Shown here: positions 51,810 through 60,773 of the stretch, piece by piece
How positions within the stretch are numbered: position 1 is the first letter of the stretch
Layout of the letters: the number at the start of each line of letters is the position of its first letter
Assembly: GCA_965238305.1 (NCBI GenBank)
Contig: CBDEHK010000001.1
Location: 3,162,001 to 3,226,000, forward strand
DNA length: 64,000 nt
Source of the DNA: CBDCGJ01 sp965238305
GTDB taxonomy: Bacteria; Pseudomonadota; Alphaproteobacteria; GCA-2731375
Direction of reading: 5' to 3'
Translations under genes and position numbers: made by a program
The notes under the pieces: generated by a model
Databases searched by the model: none
Told to the model about the DNA's origin: nothing
Seen by the model: the letters and a program-made list of their open reading frames with translations, nothing else

Positions 51810-53066
51810 ATGGCAACTACAGCCTTTAATTGTGCATTCCGCCAGATGGCATTGGCCATATTTGCGATCGCTTGCTTCTCTCCCACAGTGATCGCGAAAC
51901 CTCGATACACGGCTGTTGTTGTTGAGGAACAAAGCGGACATGTCCTCTATGCCAGTCAGCCAGATGTTAAAAATTACCCGGCCTCACTCACTAAGATCAT
52001 GACACTTTATATGCTGTTCGAAGCGATCGAAGTGGGTCGCTTGAAATTGAATAGTAAATTGAAGGTTTCGCGTCACGCCTCGCGTCAACCACCATCCAAG
52101 CTTCGCTTGAAAGTGGGCAGTACGATAACCGTAAAGCAGGCGATCTTAGCGCTGGTGACAAAATCCGCCAACGATGTCGCGGTCGTCGTTGCTGAGGCGC
52201 TCGGCAAAACAGAAAATAATTTTGCGAAACAGATGACCAGACGTGCCCGCGAATTACAGATGTTGCGCACGACCTTCAAAAATGCCTCCGGTCTGCATCA
52301 TAAAAATCAAGTCACGACAGCCCGAGATATGACCCGTTTAGCAAAAATCATCCGTCTTCGGTTTCCAAAATATTACGCCTATTTCTCGACAAAATCCTTC
52401 CGCTTTCGCGGCCGCACCTATTCCAATCATAATAACTTGCTTGGCCGTTATATTGGCGTCGATGGCATTAAAACTGGTTATACCTTGGCGTCAGGTTTCA
52501 ATCTTGTGTCCGCCGTTGAGCGCGATGGCACCCGCTTAATCGGCGTCGTCTTCGGCGGCAAAACGGCACGCAGCCGGGATCGGCAAATGGTCAAAATTCT
52601 CGATAAGGCTTTTGCCCGTGTCGATCAAATCCCGAAATCGAAAACCCGTATTGCACGCTCATTTTTCCGTGTTGCCGAACCGAAACAACGGTTCGCGCAA
52701 ATTCCAATCCCGCGCTTAAAACCCGATACAGCGTCACCGGCGACCCAAGTTGCGACAATCATAAATAACCAAGACATGGACGACGCCGAGGCACGATGGT
52801 CGGTCCAGTTCGGTGCCTTCACAAGCTTTGAAACGGCCCAAAATAGGGTCGCTAGGGCGAGTGCTGTGCTTGGTACCGGTGATACGCCATCGAATAGCGG
52901 CATTGAACCTTGGCCTACCCCTTCCGGGATTATTTATCGCGCCCGCTTTGTCGAGCTGACAGAAAATGAGGCCAGCGAGATTTGCGGATTGCTCGTAAAA
53001 CACGGCATTAGTTGCATGAAAATTCGGCCTCCCATGCCAAATGAAAAAACCGCCGCCGGCGGATAA
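51810..53066 (+). CDS. D-alanyl-D-alanine carboxypeptidase with SPOR domain
   Basis: A 418-residue low-molecular-weight penicillin-binding protein. Signal peptide to about Ala29 (ACFSPTVIA). Active-site motifs are Ser59-Leu-Thr-Lys62 (PASLTKIMTLYM), Ser119-Ala-Asn121 and Lys221-Thr-Gly223 (GVDGIKTGYTLASGFN). The C-terminal 90 residues (WSVQFGAFTSFETAQNRVA onward) form a SPOR domain that binds glycan strands stripped of peptides, so it is probably recruited to the division septum. It trims pentapeptide stems of peptidoglycan. Confidence 0.9.
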   Translation: MATTAFNCAFRQMALAIFAIACFSPTVIAKPRYTAVVVEEQSGHVLYASQPDVKNYPASLTKIMTLYMLFEAIEVGRLKLNSKLKVSRHASRQPPSKLRLKVGSTITVKQAILALVTKSANDVAVVVAEALGKTENNFAKQMTRRARELQMLRTTFKNASGLHHKNQVTTARDMTRLAKIIRLRFPKYYAYFSTKSFRFRGRTYSNHNNLLGRYIGVDGIKTGYTLASGFNLVSAVERDGTRLIGVVFGGKTARSRDRQMVKILDKAFARVDQIPKSKTRIARSFFRVAEPKQRFAQIPIPRLKPDTASPATQVATIINNQDMDDAEARWSVQFGAFTSFETAQNRVARASAVLGTGDTPSNSGIEPWPTPSGIIYRARFVELTENEASEICGLLVKHGISCMKIRPPMPNEKTAAGG

Positions 53067-53179
53067 ACCGGTCAATTTACCCTCTTTCTAATTTTCTATG
53101 CTTCTGTAGGATGAAATTTTCCTTGGGCACAAGCCATACCGAGATTTGATCGCCTCGAGCGAATGACTGAAAGGCTCCG

Positions 53180-54439
53180 ATGAACGAGCCAGCCATCACA
53201 GAACGTACATTATCTTTCGCCCGCGCCATGGTCCTTGTTTTTGCTCCATTTGCCGGCGGATATTTCTTTTCCTACCTCTTCCGCAGCGTCAATGCCATTG
53301 TTGCCCCCAATCTGCTGGCAGAATTGTCGATTGATGCCAAGCAATTGGGCTTAATCGCAGCAGCCTATTTTTTAACTTTCGCGATTTGTCAAATTCCGCT
53401 TGGTGTCCTATTGGATCGTTATGGGTCGCGTCGGGTCCAGGGAATGCTTTACATGATTGCGGCGTTGGGCGCGGTCTTGTTTGCGCTTGCGGACACTGTC
53501 ACCACCCTATTCATCGCCCGTGCTTTGATTGGTATCGGTGTCTCCGGCGGCTTGATGGCGGCATTGAAAGCGATCGTGCAATGGTTCCCGCTGAACCGTA
53601 TCCCCATCGTCAACGGTTGGTATTTCACCGCTGGCAGTATCGGTGCGTTGAGTTCGACAGTGCCTGTCGAATGGGGCATCACTTTAGTCGGATGGCGGGC
53701 CGTGTTTGTGATCTTAGCGGCCGGCACGATGGTCGCCGCGCTGGCAATATTGTTGATTGTTCCCGACAAAAAGGAAGGCATCGACCGCAGTACGTGGCGA
53801 CTAAACATCCTAGGCGTCCTGACAATCTATAAAGATCCTTATTTTTGGCGCCTGGCCCCGTTGATGTTCACCTGCGCGTCCGCCCATATGGCAATCCAAG
53901 GATTATGGGCTGGACCTTGGTTGGCAGACGTGCGCGGTTTGACCCGCGCCGAGGTCGCCGATCACCTTCTGGTACTCTCCATCGGCATGATCGTCGGAAC
54001 ATTTTTAAGCGGATTTTTCGCCAATGGCTTACGTAAACTTGGCCTGACGATGGCGCAGGTAAGTGTTGTGGCGGCGATTATTTATACCGTTTGTTCCATG
54101 GCATTGGTCACACTGATTATCGATTCGAGCTATGTGGTCTGGGCAGCCATCGGCGCTACAGGAATATTTACCGCCATCGTTTTTGCTGCCTTTGCGCATC
54201 ATTTTCCATCGACCCATACCGGGCGTGCCAACACTGCGTGCAATGTCTTTATTTTTGTGACGGCTTTTTCCTATCAATACGGGATCGGTTGGATCGTCGC
54301 CTTATGGCCGCAAGCCACGAATGGAAGTTATCCAGCGGACGCTTACATCACCGCCTTCTGGATCGTCATCGCGACGCAGATCGCCGCAATTCTCTGGTAT
54401 TACCTATTAGGTTGGATCTCACCTAGAGCGCGGGACTAG
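53180..54439 (+). CDS. MFS transporter
   Basis: A 419-residue inner-membrane protein with 12 hydrophobic helices. The first half has the family loop LLDRYGSRRVQGMLY between helices 2 and 3 and IARALIGIGVSGGLMAALKA in helices 4-5. It resembles the nitrate/nitrite or organic-acid MFS groups only loosely, so the substrate is open. Its last 17 bases overlap the convergent phosphomannomutase gene. Confidence 0.88.
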   Translation: MNEPAITERTLSFARAMVLVFAPFAGGYFFSYLFRSVNAIVAPNLLAELSIDAKQLGLIAAAYFLTFAICQIPLGVLLDRYGSRRVQGMLYMIAALGAVLFALADTVTTLFIARALIGIGVSGGLMAALKAIVQWFPLNRIPIVNGWYFTAGSIGALSSTVPVEWGITLVGWRAVFVILAAGTMVAALAILLIVPDKKEGIDRSTWRLNILGVLTIYKDPYFWRLAPLMFTCASAHMAIQGLWAGPWLADVRGLTRAEVADHLLVLSIGMIVGTFLSGFFANGLRKLGLTMAQVSVVAAIIYTVCSMALVTLIIDSSYVVWAAIGATGIFTAIVFAAFAHHFPSTHTGRANTACNVFIFVTAFSYQYGIGWIVALWPQATNGSYPADAYITAFWIVIATQIAAILWYYLLGWISPRARD

Positions 54440-55802
54440 AAATCCCAACGTCCGCCAGTATCGCGGCAAGTTGAGATTTCAAGCGCGCCAATCCGGCATC
54501 ACTTTTACTTTCGCAGCGGGCGACCAAAGCCGGTTGCGTATTAGAGGCCCGCAACAACCACCAGCCATCCTCATTATTGACGCGCACGCCATCAATGTCA
54601 TTCACATCCGCTGCCGCAGCTTCCAGCGCTTTTTTAATCTTTTCGACGATCGCGAACTTTCGCTCGTCATCGCAATCGATCCGTATTTCCGGTGTATTGA
54701 TCACTGCCGGCAACGCGTCGTAAAGCGTTGCCGCGCTGACGTTATTGCGGGCCAGCAGGTCAAGAATACGTACCGCGACATATTGCGCGTCATCGTAACC
54801 ATAATATTTGTCGGCAAAGAATATATGACCGCTCATCTCACCCGCAAGAGGGGCGTTCAATTCTTTCATCTTGGCTTTGATGTGGGAATGGCCGGTACGA
54901 TGCATGATCGGGCGACCGCCGGCATTCGCGATCTCATCAAACAGAACTTGGCTGGCCTTGACGTCGGCGATGATTGGGGCACCGGGATTATCCTTTAGCA
55001 CTTCACGGGCCAGGATTGTCAAAATCTGATCGCCCCACAAGATGCGTCCTTGGCTATCGATGATGCCGATGCGATCGCCGTCACCATCAAAGGCGATGCC
55101 GATATCCAAATTGCCGGCGGCCACGGCATCCTGGAGCTGGCGCAGGTTTTCGGCCACTGTCGGGTCCGGATGATGCGCGGGAAAAGTGCCGTCTACCTCG
55201 GCGTTCAATAGGTGATGGTGGCCGGGCAGCTGAGCGGTTAAATCGTCTATGATTTCCCCGGCTGCACCATTGCCGCAATCCCAGGCAATCTTCAGCGATC
55301 TGTCGGATTGATAGGCTTCGACAAGTTTAGCGACATAGGCCGGTCGTAGATCGACGTCCTCAACCGTACCCTGGCCGGATACCCAATCACCGGCAATGGC
55401 TTCTATGCCCAGTCCCCGGATCAGATCGCCATGGTACGAATCCTGTCCGACCATCATCTTGAAGCCGTTGTATTCTGACGGGTTGTGGGAACCTGTCACC
55501 ATCACCCCGCCATCGGTTTCTAAATGAAAGACACTGAAATACAACATTGGCGTCGGCCCCCGCCCGATCTGCAATACATGCAAGCCGCAATCTTGAAAAC
55601 CCTGACTAAGTGAGGCTGCCAGTTCCGGCGAGCTGAGCCTGCCATCATAACCTACGGTCGCGCGGGTGCCGCCTTTGCGGACGATAGCACTACCAATTCC
55701 ACGCCCGACCGCATAAGCGTCAGATGCAGATAACGTCTCACCAACAACCCCGCGAATATCATATTCTCGTAAAACCGATGAGTGGTAGTTATGGGTCTTC
55801 AT
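54423..55802 (-). CDS. Phosphomannomutase/phosphoglucomutase
   Basis: About 459 residues from the ATG seven bases after the ugd stop. A four-domain alpha-D-phosphohexomutase: start LREYDIRGVVG, catalytic phosphoserine loop VMVTGSHNPSEYNGFKM, metal loop AFDGDGDRIG, sugar-recognition loop GEMSGHIFF and phosphate-binding RASNTQPALVARCE. It interconverts mannose or glucose 1- and 6-phosphates, feeding the galU and ugd products in the same operon. Confidence 0.92.
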   Translation of the reverse strand: MKTHNYHSSVLREYDIRGVVGETLSASDAYAVGRGIGSAIVRKGGTRATVGYDGRLSSPELAASLSQGFQDCGLHVLQIGRGPTPMLYFSVFHLETDGGVMVTGSHNPSEYNGFKMMVGQDSYHGDLIRGLGIEAIAGDWVSGQGTVEDVDLRPAYVAKLVEAYQSDRSLKIAWDCGNGAAGEIIDDLTAQLPGHHHLLNAEVDGTFPAHHPDPTVAENLRQLQDAVAAGNLDIGIAFDGDGDRIGIIDSQGRILWGDQILTILAREVLKDNPGAPIIADVKASQVLFDEIANAGGRPIMHRTGHSHIKAKMKELNAPLAGEMSGHIFFADKYYGYDDAQYVAVRILDLLARNNVSAATLYDALPAVINTPEIRIDCDDERKFAIVEKIKKALEAAAADVNDIDGVRVNNEDGWWLLRASNTQPALVARCESKSDAGLARLKSQLAAILADVGISSPAL

Positions 55803-55809
55803 GATCTGA

Positions 55810-57126
55810 TTAACTTTCGTCCTGCGGTCTGCCGATGGAATGGTAGTCAATGCCCTGCTCGCGCATATAAGCCGGATCATAAATATTACGCAGGTCAATC
55901 ATTATCGGTTCACCAAGCGTTTCTTTGACGCGCGCAAGATCAAGGGCGCGAAATTCATTCCACTCGGTTATGATGACTACGGCGTCAGCGCCATTGATCG
56001 CCTGATAGGTATCACCAGCCCACTCGACGTCAGGCAACAGTTCACGGGCTTCTTTTTCCCCTTCCGGATCGAAGGCCCGAATTGTCGCCCCTGCGGCTTG
56101 CAATGCCGGAATAATATCTAAGCTTGGGGCATCGCGCATATCGTCGGTATTCGGTTTGAAGGTGACGCCTAATACTGCCAAGGCTTTCCCCTTCACTGAA
56201 CCACCGCAAGCCGCAATAATCTTTTCCGCCATCTGCGGTTTACGCATGTTATTGACATCTACGGCGGCGGAAACAATACGCATCGACAAATCATGATCTT
56301 CGGCTGTATGCAGCAAAGCCAATGTGTCTTTCGGAAAACACGAACCGCCATAACCGGGGCCCGCATGAAGAAATTTCGAACCGATGCGGCCATCTAAGCC
56401 AATTCCTTTGGCCACGTCCTGGACATCCGCACCAACCTCTTCGCAAAGATCGGCGATTTCATTGATAAATGATATTTTCGTCGATAGAAATGCGTTGGCG
56501 GCATATTTCGTCAGTTCAGCGGTGGCACGTTTAGTAAACAAAACTGGGGTTTCGTTCAGAAACAATGGACGGTAAAGTTCCCGCATAACGTCCCGCGCGC
56601 GTTCGCTATAGGTTCCGACGACAATCCGATCGGGCCGCATGAAATCTTCGATCGCACTTCCTTCACGCAGGAATTCTGGGTTTGAAGCGACATCGACGTC
56701 CGCGTCCGGGCGGACTTTTTTGATAATATTCGCAACTTCTCGCCCGGTCCCCACTGGAACCGTCGATTTTGTTACCACCACTGTGTAGCCGGCTAGGTGT
56801 GCGGCAATTTCTTCGGCGGCGGCATATACATAGCTCAGGTCGGCATGACCACCACCAGGCTTGGTTGGCGTGCCGACGGCGATGAAAACAGCGTCCGCAT
56901 TTGCAACAGCGTTACTTATATTCGTGTCAAAGGTAAGCCGCCCAGCTCGCCTGTTGCTTTCGACAAGGCTATCCAGTCCCGGCTCGAAGATTGGCATTTG
57001 CCCTTTGTTCAGACCTTCAATTTTCGCGGCATCTTTGTCGACACATAAGACATCGTGGCCAAACTCGGAAAAACAGGTCCCCGAAACCAAGCCAACGTAC
57101 CCGGCGCCAATCATTACAACGCGCAT
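55810..57126 (-). CDS. ugd: UDP-glucose 6-dehydrogenase
   Basis: A 438-residue NAD-dependent enzyme making UDP-glucuronate. GAGYVGLVSGTCFSEFGHDV is the NAD site, KSTVPVGTGREV and EFLREGSAIEDF follow, and GPGYGGSCFPKDTLAL contains the catalytic Cys. The C-terminal UDP-binding domain shows VLGVTFKPNTDDMRDAPS. It lies between galU and PMM/PGM on one strand with short gaps, forming a sugar-nucleotide supply operon for capsule, exopolysaccharide or LPS. Confidence 0.94.
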   Translation of the reverse strand: MRVVMIGAGYVGLVSGTCFSEFGHDVLCVDKDAAKIEGLNKGQMPIFEPGLDSLVESNRRAGRLTFDTNISNAVANADAVFIAVGTPTKPGGGHADLSYVYAAAEEIAAHLAGYTVVVTKSTVPVGTGREVANIIKKVRPDADVDVASNPEFLREGSAIEDFMRPDRIVVGTYSERARDVMRELYRPLFLNETPVLFTKRATAELTKYAANAFLSTKISFINEIADLCEEVGADVQDVAKGIGLDGRIGSKFLHAGPGYGGSCFPKDTLALLHTAEDHDLSMRIVSAAVDVNNMRKPQMAEKIIAACGGSVKGKALAVLGVTFKPNTDDMRDAPSLDIIPALQAAGATIRAFDPEGEKEARELLPDVEWAGDTYQAINGADAVVIITEWNEFRALDLARVKETLGEPIMIDLRNIYDPAYMREQGIDYHSIGRPQDES

Positions 57127-57153
57127 CGGACGATCCTTTTCTGCATAAATAGT

Positions 57154-58035
57154 TTAATTATCGGCATCACGCGTCAGCACTTCATTTACATAAGCCCTAA
57201 GATCGAGAGCAAATTCTGGCCGCTTTAGGCCAAGCGCAATGTTGGCCTTAAGAAAACCGAGTTTATCGCCGCAATCAAAACGTTCGCCTTCGAACTGGTA
57301 ACCATGAAAGGGTGTTCTCCCGATCATTTTATCGAGCGCATCAGTCAATTGAATTTCACCACCGGCGCCGGTCTTGTGGGCGCCAAGATGCTCAAACACT
57401 TCCGGCAACAGGACATAACGGCCAATCACGGCCAGGTTTGAGGGGGCCTCGGCTGGCGTCGGTTTTTCAACGAGCGCTTTAATTTCTGTCAATCGGCCTT
57501 CTTGTCGCCCTGGATTGACGACGCCGTATTTTGCTGTTTGATCAGCTGCCACTTCCATCAAAGCCACGACATTGCCATCAGTTATTTCGGCTTGATCCAC
57601 TAATTGTTTTAAGGCCGAAGTCGGACCGTCGATTAGATCATCGACCAACATGACGGCAAACGGTTCATCGCCGACTAATTCCCGTGCACACCAGACGGCG
57701 TGGCCTAAGCCGCGCGGATTTTGTTGGCGGGTATAACTGACATGTCCGGCGTCCAGCACCGTGCCATCCAAATCCGCTAGTAGGTTATCTTTGCCTGCTT
57801 TTCGAAGTGTATCTTCTAGTTCGTAAGCCTGATCAAAATGATCTTCCAATGCACCTTTGCCGCGTCCGGTGACGAAGATAAACTCTTCAATCCCTGCCGC
57901 GCGTGCTTCTTCGACGGCGTATTGGATCAGCGGTTTGTCAACAACCGTCAACATTTCCTTGGCTAGCGACTTGGTCGCGGGCAAAAATCTGGTCCCAAGC
58001 CCGGCTACAGGCAGAACCGCTTTGCGTACACGCAT
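57154..58035 (-). CDS. galU: UTP-glucose-1-phosphate uridylyltransferase
   Basis: A 293-residue nucleotidyltransferase. ATG 58035 with GAGGGG six bases upstream was preferred over an upstream GTG. LPVAGLGTRFLPATKSLAKEM is the nucleotide-binding signature, then RQQNPRGLGHAVWCA, VMLVDDLIDG and VEKPTPAEAPSNLAVIGRYV. It makes UDP-glucose for the next gene, ugd. First gene of the operon. Confidence 0.93.
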   Translation of the reverse strand: MRVRKAVLPVAGLGTRFLPATKSLAKEMLTVVDKPLIQYAVEEARAAGIEEFIFVTGRGKGALEDHFDQAYELEDTLRKAGKDNLLADLDGTVLDAGHVSYTRQQNPRGLGHAVWCARELVGDEPFAVMLVDDLIDGPTSALKQLVDQAEITDGNVVALMEVAADQTAKYGVVNPGRQEGRLTEIKALVEKPTPAEAPSNLAVIGRYVLLPEVFEHLGAHKTGAGGEIQLTDALDKMIGRTPFHGYQFEGERFDCGDKLGFLKANIALGLKRPEFALDLRAYVNEVLTRDADN

Positions 58036-58148
58036 GCCACACCCCTCAATCACTTATCGTCGTAGCGCAGACAGGGACACAGAATCGCACCCCAAGCACC
58101 ACATGCGGGCGTCTTTTGCCACGCTCGCGCCAAGGACGCAAGCGTCCA

Positions 58149-58892
58149 TCAGGTGCCAAGTAGGATATCCTTTGCCTGATTGATTTTCGCCGCCAGAAAA
58201 TCCGATCCGCCACGGTCGGGATGATTGTTCAGCATCAATCGGTGGTGTGCCGCCTTGATCTCTTCTTCTGTGGCACCGGGTTCGACGCCTAGCACCTCAC
58301 AGGCCTCGTCGACACTCATCGGCGAACTGGAACGGTTGGGCTGGCGGCGGCGGCCCCAGCCTTGTCCCGCCGTCCCCGTTTGCGCTTGTTCATCTTGCGA
58401 AGCCTGCTCTCGCCAGTTTTCCTGGGTACGGTCTAGATAAGTTTCGAGCAATTGCGCCGCTTCTGGGTCCGTCCGCTCGCATTCCGCTAACACGACCAGC
58501 AACTGATTGAGGTTCAATCGCGCCAAATCACGCCCGGCATAAGTTCCTTGCAGTACTTCCCCCTGCATCACCCCGCTTTCATGCTCAAGGTTCATGCGCA
58601 AAAAGCCCGTCTCTACGGTCGATTGTTGCTTGCTTTTGCCGCGTCCCAGATTGGGGAAAGTGATTGTCGGAAAAGACCAGCGTTTCAGCAGGCTAACGGA
58701 AAACAATGCCAGACCAGCACCTATCGCGAAGCGTCCGGTGATCATTAAGAAAATAGCCGCCGAGCCCAAAAGGCCGACAAACGTAAAGCGTAAAATGTTT
58801 GCCAACTGAGCCGGATTCATCGTGAGCAAGATGCGCCCGGCCAGGATCAGGGCGATCAGCAAACAGACGCCTAAAAATACATATCCAATCAT
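58149..58892 (-). CDS. Membrane-anchored J-domain protein
   Basis: A 247-residue protein with two or three N-terminal hydrophobic helices (about 3-24, 34-51, 57-72), a middle cytoplasmic region including EHESGVMQGEVLQGTYAGRD and LNLNQLLVVLAECERTDPEA, and a C-terminal J domain (about 192-247) with the HPD motif in LNNHPDRGGSD. This layout, with the J domain at the C-terminus, is like the DjlA/TIM14-type proteins of alphaproteobacteria. It should stimulate DnaK at the inner membrane. A VWA-protein gene ends 12 bases upstream. A GGACG/CGTCC hairpin follows its stop. Confidence 0.85.
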   Translation of the reverse strand: MIGYVFLGVCLLIALILAGRILLTMNPAQLANILRFTFVGLLGSAAIFLMITGRFAIGAGLALFSVSLLKRWSFPTITFPNLGRGKSKQQSTVETGFLRMNLEHESGVMQGEVLQGTYAGRDLARLNLNQLLVVLAECERTDPEAAQLLETYLDRTQENWREQASQDEQAQTGTAGQGWGRRRQPNRSSSPMSVDEACEVLGVEPGATEEEIKAAHHRLMLNNHPDRGGSDFLAAKINQAKDILLGT

Positions 58893-58904
58893 GATGTCAC
58901 GAGA

Positions 58905-59615
58905 TTATTTCACTTGGTGGGCAATCTGCAAGATGGTGCCGCCTCTTTCTTTGCCATAATTTGTCAAAGCCTTGCGACCACCGGCCGCGTAAACCGCGAC
59001 AGCACTCAATAATTCTTTGAGCTGCTTAGCGGAATTAGCATCAAACGCACAATAGGCCCCGTGGGTTAATTGAGCAATTTGTTTGAAGGCGTTGGCGACA
59101 ATTGGATGGCCACCTTCGTGAAACATGAAACACGGCACACCCAACATGCCCAGCTCGCCGGCCCGGCCACAAACCGCATCGACTTCTTCTTCCAGGGCAT
59201 CGCCGACAAAGACCAGCGCGTCGATTTTCTTCACCTTAGTTTCCTTAATTGCGTATTTGAGCGCGCGTTCAAGTTGGGTATACCCGCCCAGGCATCTGGC
59301 TTTCGTCATATAAGGAATTAGGTCCGCCGAAGAAGAAACCCACGGCGTGGCGCGAAAGTCTCGATATCCGCGGTAATAGGCAAGTTGCACGTCTAGTCCG
59401 CCAAGGGTTGCAGTCTCTGCAAACATGTCACCTTGAATTTGACAGGCCATATCCCAGCTCGGCTGCCGACTAGCCGTCGCGTCCATGACAAATAACAAGC
59501 GCCCCCTGGCGCCAGCCGCTTTTACATTCGGGGTGGCGGCAACTTTCCGCAAAAACGCCTGTACGTCGGGGCTGGCTCCCTCAGTTTGTGTGATATTTTT
59601 GTCTTGTTTTGCCAT
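58905..59615 (-). CDS. VWA-domain protein
   Basis: A 236-residue cytoplasmic protein. The MIDAS motif DATASRQPSWD (DxTxS) is intact, followed by QLAYYRGYRDFRATPW and ALVFVGDALEEEVD, which supplies the third metal-binding position. No transmembrane segment. It is encoded just before the J-domain membrane protein with 12 bases between, so the two probably act together, but the partner and target are unknown. Confidence 0.78.
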   Translation of the reverse strand: MAKQDKNITQTEGASPDVQAFLRKVAATPNVKAAGARGRLLFVMDATASRQPSWDMACQIQGDMFAETATLGGLDVQLAYYRGYRDFRATPWVSSSADLIPYMTKARCLGGYTQLERALKYAIKETKVKKIDALVFVGDALEEEVDAVCGRAGELGMLGVPCFMFHEGGHPIVANAFKQIAQLTHGAYCAFDANSAKQLKELLSAVAVYAAGGRKALTNYGKERGGTILQIAHQVK

Positions 59616-59637
59616 GGCACCTTAATTGTTCACAGGT

Positions 59638-60630
59638 TTATTTCACGATGATCGGCCGATCAGGGTGAAAAGCATAATAGGCGAAAGCAAAATCAACGCC
59701 ATATGCAACATCTTGTAGTGTACCGCTGTCGTCCTTCCGTTGCACGAGAACATTTCCGACGTCCAACCCTTCCGCGATAATGGGGGTATCTAGGGCAGAA
59801 TTTTGTCCGGGTTCCCAAGTGATGATATAGCCGCCTGCAACTTCCATGCGGCGCTTTGACTTGACCAAAGCCAAGGACCAGGCCTGTCCATCGATGGTGA
59901 CCACCCGCTCCAGGGGCGCAATATTTTCTGGATAATCTCCACGGTAGAGAAATGGACCACCGGAACTATCATACCCGGCATATGGATTGGCGCCATAGCG
60001 TCGCATCAGGTCATAATTTGGTACCAAAACCATACCTTCAGGTGCGCGTGACTTAAATTTGCCATATGATTCCAGACGTGCCGGCAACACTTTCAATTCT
60101 GTGCCCAGCATGTCGCCGACAATGGCGGTGCCGATAAATTGCTGCCACCAACTTTCGGTCTGCCGGTCATACATGATAAGATCCGAATTACGGAGCTTGC
60201 CGGTGGTGCCGAAATCCAGCACTTGCTCACCGACCCGGCGATCAAACACGACCGCCGCATTGCACAGTGGACAAAAGGTGACGGCGATCGGTGTGGATCC
60301 GATGGTGTCGTTAACGATTTCATGCCAGGTTAAAACCCGAAGCGGATAGGCCCTTGCCTGCCCTTCTATGATCACCCCAATAACCGGTTCCGTATCCGGA
60401 ATATCGCCAACGTCGCCAACAGGCTCGAATTTTGGTTTGTCAATCGGTGGGATGCCATCTTTCGGTGGGCCGCCGGACATGATTTCCGACCATTCGACAC
60501 TTGTCTTCGCGAAATTTGTCACTGTCCATTCTGATTTCCAACGCGCCGGTTCCGCCATCGCCGCGACCGTAAACAGTGCTGCGGCAAATACGCCAATGAG
60601 TAAATTTCCGGATTGCCTAGCACCCAACAT
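59638..60630 (-). CDS. DUF3179 domain exported protein
   Basis: About 330 residues; ATG 60630 chosen because GGAGA lies five bases upstream. A signal peptide (NLLIGVFAAALFTVAAMA) leads to a DUF3179 domain: ARAYPLRVLTWHEIVND, VTFCPLCNAAVVFDRRVG with a CxxC pair, FGTTGKLRNSDLIMYDR and ESWWQQFIGTAI. These proteins are periplasmic; the CxxC and Trp-rich region are constant, but no activity is known to me. Divergent from the LhgO-like gene. Confidence 0.82.
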   Translation of the reverse strand: MLGARQSGNLLIGVFAAALFTVAAMAEPARWKSEWTVTNFAKTSVEWSEIMSGGPPKDGIPPIDKPKFEPVGDVGDIPDTEPVIGVIIEGQARAYPLRVLTWHEIVNDTIGSTPIAVTFCPLCNAAVVFDRRVGEQVLDFGTTGKLRNSDLIMYDRQTESWWQQFIGTAIVGDMLGTELKVLPARLESYGKFKSRAPEGMVLVPNYDLMRRYGANPYAGYDSSGGPFLYRGDYPENIAPLERVVTIDGQAWSLALVKSKRRMEVAGGYIITWEPGQNSALDTPIIAEGLDVGNVLVQRKDDSGTLQDVAYGVDFAFAYYAFHPDRPIIVK

Positions 60631-60773
60631 ATTGCTCTCCATGAATAAAGGCCCATCCTCTCTAATACGTCAGAATATGGCAAATCACGGCTGGTTGACA
60701 GATGCTTGACGGTTGCTTGACCTAGAGTGAGCAAAACGGCAAAAGTGATGCGGAAATAGTTAGGGTATCTTGC

